Assembly: GCF_030384665.1 (NCBI RefSeq)
Contig: NC_083677.1
Location: 62,001 to 126,000 of the forward strand
Source: Lodderomyces elongisporus
Lineage: Eukaryota > Ascomycota > Pichiomycetes > Serinales > Debaryomycetaceae
Direction: 5' to 3'
DNA length: 64,000 nucleotides
A model generated the notes under the pieces. That model worked only from the letters and a program-made list of their open reading frames with translations, ran no database searches and had not been told where the DNA came from. The stretch's first letter is position 1. Every line of letters starts with the position of its first letter. Positions 40,674 through 51,382 of this stretch are shown here, piece by piece. The position numbers and the translations under genes are program-made.

Positions 40674-42416
40674 TTATACCAATTTAACAGATCTAGATAA
40701 GCCTTTCTTGATACCAGTCTTTTCACCTTCGTATGGACCTCTATGTTTCTCAGCATCATACACTTGTCTAACAGATTTGAGTTTCTTCTTTGCTGTTTCG
40801 TATTGCTTTCTCTTTTTAACTCTCGAGTTTCTGTACTCCTTCTTACGATGTGGAGTAAGACCTTTATTCTTGAGTATTTGGTAATTGATGGCACGCTTTC
40901 CATCTTCTCCAACTTCATCTTGTAATTCAGCCAACTTACCTTCTTTAGCAGCTTTGACTGCCGCAATATGTGCTTGCTTACGGTTCTCCTTCTTTGTATG
41001 TTTTCTGTTTTCAAGTCTCTCATAATAGTCACCACCATCATAAACATCATTGTTATCAGCATCACCATCATAGTCACCATAATCACCTGCTTCCACATTA
41101 TTTTCGTTCAAATCATCCTCGTCTGCATCTAGAATGTCTCGTTTCTCAAGACCACGTTTACGCGCTTCTTCAACAAGTCTCTGTTGTCTTTCAAAGAGAC
41201 GCTCCTTATACGGCACATCCATATCTCCAGAGATTGCCTTTTCTCGTTGCGCGGCAGCCTTGTCTATTTTCGCCGTGTAGAATCTCAAGGTCTTTTTCCT
41301 ACGCTTCTTATCTTCCATATCAACATCTTCAATGTTACCTTCAGCGTAATCGTCCTCAGCAGTGTTTGCAACTTTTCTAATAGCTCTTTGTTTTGTAATG
41401 TCAATGTCAAGGTCCAGGTCTAATGAACCATTCTTTAATTTGGCATTGTTATCATCATCTTCGTTTTCTTCTTCTCCTTCTTCTTCCTCTTCCTCTTCCA
41501 GGTTGTATTCTTCTGCATCAACAAACTCATCTTCATTAAATTCACTCGATACATCAGCACCGGAAGCAGTTGAAGAAGTAAGTGCCACCACAGTATCTTT
41601 AACCTCCATGGGTAACTCGTTTGCTTGTCTCCACACCTCCTTGGAGCTTAAAATTGTTTCCATCACGGGGTGATCCTTCATTGAGATAAATGAATCCTCT
41701 TGGGTTTGCAAATTTTCCACAAACAATGCAAAATATGAAGCAATGGATGCAAGGTAACCTGAGAGAGCTGCAATTTTAATTTGTACGCATTGGTTTGGAG
41801 ACTTTATGTTTCTCAACTCATCCAACTCCGGTCGCAAAATTTCTAACTCCTTCATTAATGGAACAAATTCAGGAAAAGATTGACGAAGCAACTGTAGACG
41901 CTCATTATCGTCAAGTTGTTCAATCGAGGTTCCAGAACTCATAATCTTTTGTGTAAATGTCGTTTGCTGTTCCTTGTTATCAAACGTGTCGGCCTTCTTT
42001 TGCCAATCCTCCATGATGTCTTCATCGATATAGTCATCCATAGCAAGATCTTCCAAGTGCTTTCGTTGTTGCCTCATTGCCTCTTCGGTCATTTGCTTAG
42101 AATCTTCATCATCACTAGCTTCATCTCCACCATAGTAGTTTTTTCTTCCACCCCAACCTTCCTCCTCTTCTTCATCCACATCACCCTCTTCCTCTTCATC
42201 TTCATCTTCATCATCTCCCCCTTCGTCGTCATCGTCGCTCCCCAGTGCGGACTCTCCAAAAACTTCCTCTTCTGACTCCACGTCATCGATGCTTTTCTGC
42301 TGACCATATTCGCCGGCTTCGTTTAATAGAATCTTGCTTCTATTTGAGTGGAACAGATCAACCTCATCGGGCTCTATATCTTCTTCTACCGATCTTCTGG
42401 TCGTACGTCTCGCCAT
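40674..42416 (-). CDS. SAS10: small-subunit processome protein Sas10/Utp3
   Basis: Nucleolar component of the U3 snoRNP/SSU processome needed for 18S rRNA maturation. The 580-residue protein has a long Asp/Glu-rich N-terminal third (about 45-90) and further acidic tracts near 295-320. A Sas10/Utp3/C1D-type helical domain occupies about 160-260. The diagnostic basic C-terminal domain ends RKKEYRNSRVKKRKQYETAKK, then a GPYEGEKTGIKKGLSRSVKL-type tail. The start is an ATG followed by ARRTTRRS. It shares a 379-base divergent promoter with RPC53 containing PAC-type motifs. Confidence 0.93.
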   Translation of the reverse strand: MARRTTRRSVEEDIEPDEVDLFHSNRSKILLNEAGEYGQQKSIDDVESEEEVFGESALGSDDDDEGGDDEDEDEEEEGDVDEEEEEGWGGRKNYYGGDEASDDEDSKQMTEEAMRQQRKHLEDLAMDDYIDEDIMEDWQKKADTFDNKEQQTTFTQKIMSSGTSIEQLDDNERLQLLRQSFPEFVPLMKELEILRPELDELRNIKSPNQCVQIKIAALSGYLASIASYFALFVENLQTQEDSFISMKDHPVMETILSSKEVWRQANELPMEVKDTVVALTSSTASGADVSSEFNEDEFVDAEEYNLEEEEEEEGEEENEDDDNNAKLKNGSLDLDLDIDITKQRAIRKVANTAEDDYAEGNIEDVDMEDKKRRKKTLRFYTAKIDKAAAQREKAISGDMDVPYKERLFERQQRLVEEARKRGLEKRDILDADEDDLNENNVEAGDYGDYDGDADNNDVYDGGDYYERLENRKHTKKENRKQAHIAAVKAAKEGKLAELQDEVGEDGKRAINYQILKNKGLTPHRKKEYRNSRVKKRKQYETAKKKLKSVRQVYDAEKHRGPYEGEKTGIKKGLSRSVKLV

Positions 42417-42795
42417 CTTCTTATGTATGTATATATGTTTATTTATATATATATATTAAAATATATAAATATGAGTTTAAGTGAGTGGGTGAAGGAGTTA
42501 ATGAGTGAAAGAAATTGGATGTGTGAGAAGTGTTTTAGATGAGACAAATATGGCAGTTCTCACCAAACTCATCTCATATTTTTTTCTCTGTACTAGTGAG
42601 CGAGATACTCATTATCCACCTTTGATCCCACACATTAAGACATCTGGATATACATATATAAATATACACACATACATACACATACACACCTTCATTTGCA
42701 TAAGCAAATAGAAACTAAAACCAAAACAGAAAAAAAGATAAAACAATCTAAAGAACTTAAAGAACCAAAGAAAAAAAACATAATAAAACCATAAT
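42417..42795. promoter_or_regulatory. divergent SAS10/RPC53 promoter with PAC-type motifs
   Basis: GATGAG occurs at 42538-42543, and its overlapping double form, CTCATCTCAT (reverse ATGAGATGAG), at 42568-42577, followed by a T run. PAC (core GATGAG) was defined in promoters of RNA polymerase A and C and ribosome-biogenesis genes, which fits both neighbours: an SSU processome gene and a Pol III subunit gene. Confidence 0.65.
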
Positions 42796-44175
42796 ATGTC
42801 AAATAGATTGGACTCTTTAAATACGAAAAAGACTCCTACACCTTCAGGTTCCAAGTCTGGATTGAAATTCAAACCCAAAGTTGTTCAAAGAAAATCCAAG
42901 GAGGAGAGGGAGAAAGTAGCACCAAAAGTCAAAGACGAAAGTTCACATGCATCAACGCAGCCTACACGAGGTCGTGGAGGTGGTGCACGAGGTAGAGGGA
43001 GAGGGGGTCGTAATAATAATTACGCAGGGACACATTTGGTGACTCAGGGTCCGTTGGCAGCAGGATCTGTTTCTTTGGGTAAAGCAAGTGGATCGAAATT
43101 GGGACTTACATCTGATTTGATATTCAATAGCTCTGGTCAGGAGGTTTCAACTTCAGAGTTTATTGGTAGTTTGAAACTAAAGGATCCAAAGACCTTGAAG
43201 AGTCCGTCTGGAGAAGGAGCAGAAGGTCGTAATGGCGATGACGATGAAGAAGAGGAAGATAAGACTAGAATCAACATGACCAAAGAGTACCGATTTGAGG
43301 AGAGCGAAACTGAATTGTTTCCGCAAAGACCATTTAGAGATGATGGTATACAACGTAAGGTGGAGGAAACAAAGGTTGTAGAGGAACCACTGCCAGTGAA
43401 ACTAGAACCATCAGCGGAGAATACTCCTGCAGTAATATCAATAAGCAGAGAAGATACAGCAAAGAGTGAAAACATCGAAGCAAAGATTGAGCTGATTAAG
43501 GAGAACAAGGCCAAATTGGAGAGCAAGATCACTCAAGCAGATTCAATTGTGACCGATGAACAGAGTAAGTTGATAACAGATCATGAACAAATTATCGATC
43601 TCTTGACAGGTTCAGTTCAGGATGTTTCTATCAATGAAACAAAAAAAGAAGAAGGAGCAGAAGAAGAAGCAGAAGAAGAAGCAGAAGAAGAAGGAAATCA
43701 CACCAGCAATTACAACAAAACCAATAACAATAATAAGTATGTAATGTTCCAGTTGCCTCACTTGCCAACTTATGAACGTGAGAAAAGCAAGGTCAAGCTA
43801 GAACCAGGAATTGAGCACTCTACAAACATTACAGAAGAAGCAGAAAAACTGGGTAAAGAGTCACAAGAGGAAAAGACAAGATCTGCGTTTGCAACAACGA
43901 GCTCCGATCTTTATGGAACAATAGGTAAAGTCAACATCCATCAATCTGGTAAGATTACAATATCGTTGGGTAATGGAATAAAATTGAATGTTACAAAAGG
44001 TTCGCCGACTGATTTCTTGCAAGAGTTGGCATTATTGGAAGTTAGGGGCCAGCCGTTGGGTGAAAACTCCGATGACATGGATTTGGTTGATGACGAAGGT
44101 AGAGAAGTTGCCGGAAAGTTGTTTCACTTGGGAAATGTTAATGATAAGATAATAGCCACTCCTTGTATAGAGTGA
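42796..44175 (+). CDS. RPC53: RNA polymerase III subunit C53 (Rpc53)
   Basis: Subunit of RNA polymerase III that with Rpc37 forms a TFIIF-like module for termination and reinitiation. The 459-residue product has a basic N-terminus (SGLKFKPKVVQRKSKEER) and a GR-rich stretch (GRGGGARGRGRGGR). The middle is acidic and low complexity, with EEGAEEEAEEEAEEEG near 285-297. The conserved C-terminal domain is GKVNIHQSGKITISLGNG, then LNVTKGSPTDFLQELALL, close to the C53 family signature. The start is the first ATG. It lies tandem and upstream of MSH5, with a TTG trinucleotide repeat just after its stop. Confidence 0.92.
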   Translation: MSNRLDSLNTKKTPTPSGSKSGLKFKPKVVQRKSKEEREKVAPKVKDESSHASTQPTRGRGGGARGRGRGGRNNNYAGTHLVTQGPLAAGSVSLGKASGSKLGLTSDLIFNSSGQEVSTSEFIGSLKLKDPKTLKSPSGEGAEGRNGDDDEEEEDKTRINMTKEYRFEESETELFPQRPFRDDGIQRKVEETKVVEEPLPVKLEPSAENTPAVISISREDTAKSENIEAKIELIKENKAKLESKITQADSIVTDEQSKLITDHEQIIDLLTGSVQDVSINETKKEEGAEEEAEEEAEEEGNHTSNYNKTNNNNKYVMFQLPHLPTYEREKSKVKLEPGIEHSTNITEEAEKLGKESQEEKTRSAFATTSSDLYGTIGKVNIHQSGKITISLGNGIKLNVTKGSPTDFLQELALLEVRGQPLGENSDDMDLVDDEGREVAGKLFHLGNVNDKIIATPCIE

Positions 44176-44211
44176 ATGAAAGAATAATGCTGTACTGGCT
44201 CTTTATTTTAT

Positions 44212-44213
<2 letters not shown>

Positions 44214-44267
<54 letters not shown>
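44214..44267. repeat. (TTG)18 trinucleotide microsatellite
   Basis: Eighteen uninterrupted TTG units, then degenerate units to about 44285. It lies 38 bases beyond the RPC53 stop and is likely length-polymorphic. Confidence 0.9.
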
Positions 44268-44268
<1 letters not shown>

Positions 44269-44375
44269 CGTTGTTGCTGCTGTTGATTCTTTTTTTATTT
44301 TGTTCTTTGTTCGTCCTTTGTTCTTCTCTTTTCTCCCGTTTCCATTTTCCTCATAATTTATTTTTCATTCATATG

Positions 44376-44422
44376 TTTTTGCAGCACTTTTCCCAATGTG
44401 CGTGAAAATTGTGCTGCAAAAA
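44376..44422. repeat. 12-bp perfect inverted repeat in the MSH5 leader region
   Basis: TTTTTGCAGCAC (44376-44387) and GTGCTGCAAAAA (44411-44422) are exact reverse complements around a 23-base spacer. The spacer can add a TTTTC/GAAAA pairing. It ends 59 bases before the MSH5 ATG. As DNA it may bind a protein; in RNA it would be a stable hairpin. Confidence 0.85.
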
Positions 44423-44481
44423 AATTGTACTTTGGGGTTGAAATTACATGTGGAAACATACTTATTATAAGATCCCCATTA

Positions 44482-47161
44482 ATGTTTCAGAGACGTGCAG
44501 CATGGAATGAACAAGATGGCAGAAGTGTACATAGAGAAGGAGAAGAGGAAGAAACAGCAGCAGCAGCAACAGGTAACACATCTTTTGAAGATATTACGTT
44601 CGATGTTTGCGACAAACGGATTTTGTCGATAGATTACCATAAAGCCACACTTGGTGTTACCTGTTTAGATTTCGATGCTCGAGTGGCCTACATTTACGAG
44701 GATTTTGAAGTGAGTAATCCAAATGTTTATCTTTACACAATTTTGGATGATTTAAAACCCAACCTTGTGTTTGCGTCTTCGAGGTGTAAGCAGCTGATGT
44801 TTATTTACTTGAGAGAAAAAGAATCCCAATATGAGTTTCAATTGTTCACAAAAATTGTGGCAGACTTTAATAGATTTGACTTACAGCAATTGGCTGATTC
44901 ATTTATTAATTGTATAACAAGTGTTCGTTCCAGATTATTTCTGGATCTCGCATTGAAATCATCATGTTTCAAGTTATCAGTATGTTGATATAAATAGACA
45001 CTTGCAAAAGCAAAATGATTTACTTTTCATTTTTCATTTTCCTTTTATACTTTTCGTTTCTTTTTACTTTTTTTTTATTTATTATATATATATATATCTG
45101 GGAAACCAAACCACTAACCGATAGTATTAGGTGGGCACCCTTAATGCCATCTATTTAGGAGTTGCTGACTATGTCGAAGAGTCAAATATTGCAGAGTTTG
45201 TTGATTCTGTCCAATTCTGTAATTTTACAGACCATATGTTCATCGATGTGGATCTGTTGTATGCACTTCAAATTCTCCCAGATCCCAGCAAAGTATTTTC
45301 AAAGTCCAAATCGCAAAAGTCATGTTTATTTGATTTGGTCAATTACACAGCCACTAGTGAAGGCTATTCGTTGCTCATGGATTGGGTGAGAAAGCCTTTG
45401 GCTGACATTACCTTAATAATGGAAAGACAAAGTATGATTAGATATTTGTCAAGTGGTGTCTTTGGTCATGATAACCGAGGCTGTAGCCAAATCGTCACAA
45501 TACTTCGTAGCATGAAGGGCTGCTTTGCAAAAGTACGGAGATTGAAGACCAACGAGATGCTGTGGCAATGCTGGAATTCTTTGATTTTATTGCTAAGGAA
45601 TAGTGTGCTGATTGTTAAGTTACTTAGACAACACATCAACGTTGAAGAGTTACATGAAAGCTCTTTAAGCATGAGTTTCCTTTTGAATGAAGATTTGTTT
45701 GCTTTTCAAGAACTAGAGAGAATAATCCACCTGGTGATTGCGATAGAATTGTCTGCAGAAGAAGGCAAAATAATAATCCGTGATGGAGTTGATGCTGAAA
45801 TTGACAGGTTACGATCAATTTACAATAATTTAGACTCGATATTACAAACGTGCACTAAAAATATAAGTGAATGCTATCCTGGTATTGGGTTCAACACAAT
45901 ATATATTCCACAATTAGGTTTTCTTGTTTCTCGCGAAATAACTCACAATGTGATAACTCATGATACTACGGATGTTTGCTTACCGAGTGACTGGAAAGAA
46001 GTTTTTGCTACATCAACTCACTTGTATTATAAATCACCAGAAGTGAGACAAATGGATGATGCATATGGAGACGTTCATACGCTAATAATCGATCGGGAAA
46101 TTGAAATTATTCAGCTACTTCAGGAGAAGGAAGTCGATAAGTATGCGTCAACTTTGGTCGATACCATGCTTGCTTTAACTGAACTTGATTGCTTGTGCTC
46201 ATTAGCCACGGTTTCTCAACTACCTGGTTATAAGTTTCCTAAATTGACTACAGGTTATGATTTGTGTTTAAAACAATCAAGACATCCATTAGTAGAAACC
46301 TATCTGAATCTGTTTGTTCCAAATGATGTAGAATTCTCGGATCAAGAAGAAGAGGAAGAAGAAGAACGAATTATGGTATTGACAGGTGCAAATTTCTCTG
46401 GAAAATCTGTGTTCCTCAATCAAATCGCACTCATTACGGTACTTGCTCAGTTAGGATGTGCCATTCCTGCACAACTGGGGGTTATAGGAGTAGTTGATAT
46501 GTTGCTAACGCGGATCCTGTCCAGGGAATCGCTAGAAAAACATTTGAGCACGTTTGCAATTGATATCAACCAGCTCTCAAAGTGCATTACTCTTGCAACA
46601 GATAAATCATTAATATTGGTGGATGAATTTGGCAAAGGAAGTGATTCCATTGATTCACCAGCATTGTTTGGCGGGGCTATCTCTTATCTTGCTAGGATGA
46701 GCTCTCCACCACGCTGTATTATGTCGACCCATTACCTAGAGTTATTTCGGGACCACTGGCTCGCCAATAATATACTTTCTGAGAATAAAAGAGTCAAATA
46801 TGTATCAATGCAAATTTCACTACAACCAGATCTGCCACTGAATACGCAACATGTTGACAGTATAAAATATTTATACAAGGTAAAGGCTGGTGTTGCAGCA
46901 GATAGTTTTGGTATTCACTGCGCCAAATTCTGTGATTTACCGCAACAAATTATAAACAGAGCAAAAGTGTTTGCAAAAATGTTGGCGCAGGGTAAAGACT
47001 TGGTTGATGAATTGATGCTTCTTTCAAAAGAAGAGGAAACTCAATATGCAATTGCTAGAGACGTGGTTATGCAATTTTTAACTATAGAATTCGACGAAAC
47101 AGAAGTTTCACCCGATAAGTCCAAAGCAGATATTGCAAAATTCGAGTCTTTGATCATGTAG
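44482..47161 (+). CDS. MSH5: meiotic MutS homologue Msh5 (two exons)
   Basis: Meiosis-specific MutS homologue that with Msh4 stabilises recombination intermediates for interfering crossovers. I join exon 1 (44482-44979) to exon 2 (45131-47161) for 842 residues, near human MSH5 (834). The core has GIGFNTIYIPQLGFL, a HLYYKSPEVRQMDD..GD block and RHPLVE. Walker A is GANFSGKS (585-592), the signature is STFAIDINQLSK, and Walker B is DEFGKGS (about 664), in the MSH5 rather than MSH4 pattern. The frame is intact throughout. The start is the first ATG in this frame; the open frame upstream lacks one. Loss of either splice site would truncate the product after about 168 residues. Confidence 0.92.
44980..45130 (+). 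other. MSH5: MSH5 intron, 151 nt
   Basis: The donor is GTATGT (44980-44985), the branch-like sequence CACTAAC (45112-45118) and the acceptor TAG ends at 45130, 12 bases on. Removal keeps frame exactly between codons (Ser then Val). An earlier TAG at 45122-45124 would bring an in-frame stop, so 45130 is the usable acceptor. The branch site differs by one base from TACTAAC. Confidence 0.9.
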
Positions 47162-47320
47162 TATTTTTAGAATAAAAAGTGAAGAGGATTTGTTCATTTT
47201 AATCTACTTTTGCATTTTCATTTAATTTCTTTTTTTTTTTGCTCTTTTTTTTTGTTCTTTTTTTTTTTGTATTATTATCTTTAATTTAATCCTACTGATT
47301 CTTCTCTTTACTCTATCTAC

Positions 47321-49648
47321 CTAGTTCCCAATCAAAGTAGCTGCCAAAGATTCAAGGTCTTCCAAAGTCTCAGGCTCCTCAAACTCAACGTACTTGCTAT
47401 CAGATTTAGCCTTCTTAACAGGTGGTTTACCGTTGCCATGCTTTTCATCACCACCATCATTATCATCATCATCATCATCGAACCAATTACTAGTCCTCTT
47501 AGGCTTGGCTTCAGTAGGTTCCATATCTCTCTCCAAATCTGGCAAGTCTTCTCCATCCATTCCAGAACCATCGTCCCACTCTTCCTCGCGTATCCTTCGT
47601 TCAATTTCCTTCCTCTTACGCTTCTTTTCCTGTCTCTTTTGTCTTTCAACTTCCCTATCGGCCAAATCAGTAATTTTCATTGCTTCTTGTTCCTTCTGGA
47701 CAAACTCCATTTTTTGTTGCTTGGCATCACCGGCTTTCTCAAAATCTTCTTCGCCTTCTAATTCATAGATGGCGTGCGGCACTCCGTCATCATCGAATTT
47801 CAATTTGGTAGGGTTACCTTTTGAAGCCAAAGTAGCCTTTCTAGAGAGAGCCTTCTTGGCTTGACGTTTGGAAACAGGAAGCAGCAAGTCAGGAAGCTCA
47901 TCATCCACTAATTCGTGATCTTGACGCTTCACTGTCATGAAATCTTCATCTTCGTCATCATCTTTACCACCATGCGCACTCTTGGTCATATTAAGATAAT
48001 GTTCCGACAAAATAGTTTGATTCTTTCTATCAAAGATTCTGTCGTACTTTGTCCTCACCTTAGCAGGCTTATCGTCATCCTCCTTCAATTCACCATTTTC
48101 ATCAGCCTTGGAAAGTTGCAACAATTTTCTTGACTGATTCTTCTTCTCCTTGTTTATCTCACCACCTTTTATCTTGATCTTTGGCGCACCAGGAAGTCCC
48201 AATGAAGCAGCATATTCTTCCACTGGTAATTCGTCAACTTTGAAAATGTCCTTGTCCTTTTGTATATAAACCGACCTAAAGTATGCAATAAATGCCCTTT
48301 GCCCCAAATTTTTGATCACCGGGTCTTTAAAGCACAATGATTGTAATTGTGGACGAATGGATTTTTTACTCTTCTCTTTAATATTCATCATCTTTGGCTC
48401 AATTTTATGCACCTTCATTCTCTTTAACATACCATCTTCTTCTGTGGGTAAAAGCATCAATAACGATTTGCCTTGTCTACCAAAACGCGCAGATCTCCCC
48501 ACTCTATGTACATATGTGGCCACATCTTCTGGACAGTCCACTTGAATAACCCAATCAATTGCTGGAAAATCAAGACCACGAGCAACTATATCAGTGGCAA
48601 ATAAACATGCATGTTGTGCTTGAGAAAATTTCACTGTTGTTTCGAGCCTCGACGTTTGCTTATGCCTTCCGTATAATTTCATCAAAGGAATACCTGGTTG
48701 AAGAGTCCTAAAAGTTTCATATGCATATTGTACTTGCTTTGAAGAGGAAAAAAACACCAAAATCTTACTCTTCAAATGTGATTTAATAAATGACCAAAGC
48801 ACGTCCAATTTCTCATTCAAAGGAACTTTCACATAATACTGGTCCAAAGATTCTGGTATGGCAGAGATGTCTTGGTCAGACGATGTACCGATCCTCTTTG
48901 GGTTGGTTAATGATAATCTTGCCAAGTCCTGAACACTATCGGTGTGCGTTGCTGAAAACAAAAGTGTTTGTCTGGTGCGTGGTAAATGATTCAAAATGTT
49001 ATCAATTTGCTTTCTGAACCCCATATCGAGACAACGATCTGCCTCGTCTAGAACCAAAACTTGTAGATTTGAAGTTTCCATACCCACAGATTCATTCAAG
49101 TGCTGAGATATTCTTCCTGGTGTACCAACCAAAATATTCATTCGAGATATACGTTCCTTCTCGTATTGCACATCTTTTCCACCAGTCACCAAACCAGCTG
49201 AGAAGGAGTTGTACTTTCCAATTTTTGCCAAGACTTCGAATATCTGAACTGCAAGTTCTCTTGTAGGCGATACAATCAATGCTGCAAGTCCGTCGTATTC
49301 AGTGATATCGTTTCTCAAAAGAATCTCGATAACAGGGATCAAAAATGCCAATGTTTTACCGGATCCCGTTCTCGCAGTTCCCATCAAATCTTCTCCTTTC
49401 AAGGCAACTGGAATAGACTTTTTTTGAATATCAGTAAGAGATACAAATGAACACTCTTTTAACCCTCGAAGAGTGTTTTGCGTAATCGGTAGATCGCTAA
49501 AGTGTTTAATGCTTGCCTCGTCAACTTCGGGATTATACTCCTCGATTCGCTGCCGAAGACTATCCATCTCTTCCTTTTCGGACTGACGCTTCTCCTTCCT
49601 GCTTAATACTTTGGCACCTTTCTTCCCATTTCTTTGAGATTTGACCAT
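47321..49648 (-). CDS. HCA4: DEAD-box RNA helicase Hca4/Dbp4
   Basis: ATP-dependent RNA helicase of the nucleolus that releases U14 snoRNA from pre-rRNA during 18S processing. The 775-residue protein, close to yeast Hca4 (770), shows all the core motifs: Q motif near 70, TARTGSGKT (91-99), PTRELA (128-133), DEAD (201-204), SAT (232-234) and HRVGRSAR (381-388). Family-specific blocks include [35 protein letters not shown], and [12 protein letters not shown] followed by [15 protein letters not shown] charged C-terminal tail follows from about 520. It is convergent with MSH5 (159 bases between stops) and tandem with MED20. Confidence 0.95.
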   Translation of the reverse strand: MVKSQRNGKKGAKVLSRKEKRQSEKEEMDSLRQRIEEYNPEVDEASIKHFSDLPITQNTLRGLKECSFVSLTDIQKKSIPVALKGEDLMGTARTGSGKTLAFLIPVIEILLRNDITEYDGLAALIVSPTRELAVQIFEVLAKIGKYNSFSAGLVTGGKDVQYEKERISRMNILVGTPGRISQHLNESVGMETSNLQVLVLDEADRCLDMGFRKQIDNILNHLPRTRQTLLFSATHTDSVQDLARLSLTNPKRIGTSSDQDISAIPESLDQYYVKVPLNEKLDVLWSFIKSHLKSKILVFFSSSKQVQYAYETFRTLQPGIPLMKLYGRHKQTSRLETTVKFSQAQHACLFATDIVARGLDFPAIDWVIQVDCPEDVATYVHRVGRSARFGRQGKSLLMLLPTEEDGMLKRMKVHKIEPKMMNIKEKSKKSIRPQLQSLCFKDPVIKNLGQRAFIAYFRSVYIQKDKDIFKVDELPVEEYAASLGLPGAPKIKIKGGEINKEKKNQSRKLLQLSKADENGELKEDDDKPAKVRTKYDRIFDRKNQTILSEHYLNMTKSAHGGKDDDEDEDFMTVKRQDHELVDDELPDLLLPVSKRQAKKALSRKATLASKGNPTKLKFDDDGVPHAIYELEGEEDFEKAGDAKQQKMEFVQKEQEAMKITDLADREVERQKRQEKKRKRKEIERRIREEEWDDGSGMDGEDLPDLERDMEPTEAKPKRTSNWFDDDDDDNDGGDEKHGNGKPPVKKAKSDSKYVEFEEPETLEDLESLAATLIGN

Positions 49649-50129
49649 TTTTTATCTATCTTTTTCTTTATTGATGAATTATGAAACTCTTGTTTGTTAT
49701 TCTAATAATTGTTGTTTCGTGATGTATATAATTTTCGATTGTAGTTAAAGACTTCTTCTATGTATATAGATGAGCATCGTAAAAAAGCGCATCCCACAAT
49801 ATATTATACAGCGATAGAACCTGGGAGCTGATGTGGTAGCGCCGACCTCAAAATTTATTACATAGGAACATGCTAACTCAGAGGATATATTTATCCAAGA
49901 ATGAATCAACACAACCATTTTTATTAAACATTTGTACGGTCGTTTTTTTTTCTTTTTTTTTTTCGTTTTTCCTTTTTTGAAGAGCTTGCAAATAATGTAA
50001 TACATGTGAATTTCTTTGGAAATAATCTATAGATATTCTTTCAGAAAGAGATAAGTAGTATGAATAATTTCTTTAACCTCTCTCTCTCTCTCTCTCTCTT
50101 TTCTATTCTTTCTATTATTCTATTCTAGA
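49649..50129. other. intergenic between HCA4 and MED20
   Basis: These 481 bases form the HCA4 promoter (minus strand) and the MED20 3' region. They contain GATGAGC (49769-49775, PAC-like), a CT repeat at about 50080-50099, and a GC-richer patch at 49798-49843 that stands out from its surroundings. No gene is called. Confidence 0.5.
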
Positions 50130-50940
50130 TCAAAAGTCTAATGTTCGAGAGTACTGCAAGCAAAGGTTACCATAGCGATCGCTAGCAGCCGTATCCAACA
50201 CATCAAATGAGATTTTGCCTTGTGGTACGTTGTATTTTGCCAAAACCTGCCGTATTATGTTTGCATCCTCTTCTCGTTCTGTCACTGCTGTTGCACTTAT
50301 GGCGCCACCTCGCTTTCTATATGAATCGTCTACTTCGATCTGCACAAGCAATCCTTTAAAACTTCCATGCATAAACACATTCGATGTTTTTATCAAGACT
50401 TTGCCATTCTCTAGTTCATAAATCTGACCTCCATCACCTTTAATAATTTGTTTTTGTGTCCATAAACTCTGTAATTTTTGATTAAGAAACAAATCAAAGC
50501 TATCATTCAACCCGGTGGTGGCACCCAAATGCAAATGATTATCTGGTATACTCAATTCGGGGTTGTTTCCAAGCTCAATTACTTCTTCTTGTATAGAATT
50601 GCAAAAAACGCCAGCAGAATGTCCATTTATAATAGTAATTGTACTTCCAGGGAGGTATGTGGGAGCTAAAGTAAACAAAAACTGCGAAGTTGGGTTCCTC
50701 TCATGGGTTCCAGCAATAGCCTCTGGCACCGAGTACAGGTTGTTTCGAAAAATCTTGAATGTAAAACCCCAATTCCCTCGCCTTGTTGGTAGTTCATTAG
50801 AAAGTTGATCCTCAAATTGTATTATTGTCTCTGGCGTTGCATGCTGAACCAAAATGACTCTAATCAAAAGTGTTAGTCTTTTTTCTCTTTTTTTAATCTT
50901 CCAACCTCATTGTTTGAAATAGAACATACGCCGATACCAT
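50130..50940 (-). CDS. MED20: Mediator subunit 20 (Med20/Srb2), two exons
   Basis: Head-module subunit of the RNA polymerase II Mediator, paired with Med18. Exon 1 is only 11 bases (50940-50930, ATG GTA TCG GC) and joins exon 2 (50859-50130), giving 246 residues that start MVSAVILVQHATPETI. The SAVI..V..ATP beginning agrees with my memory of yeast Srb2 (MGKSAVIFVERATPATL), which the unspliced frame, lacking any nearby ATG, does not give. The diagnostic central block WTQKQIIKGDGGQIYE is followed by SFKGLLVQIEVDD, and the end is LQYSRTLDF. It is divergent from ELP2. Confidence 0.92.
50860..50929 (-). other. MED20: MED20 intron, 70 nt
   Basis: On the minus strand the donor GTATGT begins at 50929, a GACTAAC branch-like site covers 50878-50872, and the acceptor TAG ends at 50860. 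The intron splits a GCA codon after its second base. All signals are typical of hemiascomycete introns; the phase and the regained conserved N-terminus support it. Confidence 0.9.
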
Positions 50941-51382
50941 GGATATTTATGTATTTGTATATGCTGTGCTAATGTGAAGGAGTGAATAAATTAATAGATA
51001 AATAAATAAGTGTGTAAATGATTACTCTTAAGCTTGTATGAGTAAATTCAAATTGATTGAAGCTTTCATAAAGAATACATTGTATACTTGTTATGTAGTG
51101 GATATGCCACCAATGTTATTACAGCTACTATTACTACCACCGCGAAAGTTTTAATAAAAAAAAGATGCCGCCGCACTGGACTTTGTACCTCGCAAAAGAA
51201 AAAATAATATATATCTATAAAAAAAGTACAAGACATCTCATTGCGAAGTTATGAGTGTAATGCAAAGAGGAATCTAAATCAGTTTGTGTTGGATCGTATT
51301 TAATATAATTTTTTTTTTTCATTCTTTCCTTCTTTCTTGATTTGTTTCAGTTTATTTTATTTTATCAGGGACAGAATCCACT
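50941..51382. promoter_or_regulatory. divergent MED20/ELP2 promoter
   Basis: These 442 bases are AT-rich with a short GCCGCCGC-like patch (51168-51178) and a T-rich leader before ELP2. I see no further gene. Confidence 0.5.

Larger units (their letters stand above)
44176..44481. promoter_or_regulatory. RPC53-MSH5 intergenic region with TTG repeat and hairpin
   Basis: These 306 bases hold a (TTG)18 microsatellite and, closer to MSH5, a 12-bp perfect inverted repeat. Two short upstream ATG frames (from 44396 and 44448) precede the chosen MSH5 start. Confidence 0.6.

Noticed and set aside
45131..47161. A separate gene starting at the second MSH5 segment
   Set aside because: It has no ATG start, begins exactly after a splice acceptor, and completes the MSH5 domain order begun in exon 1.
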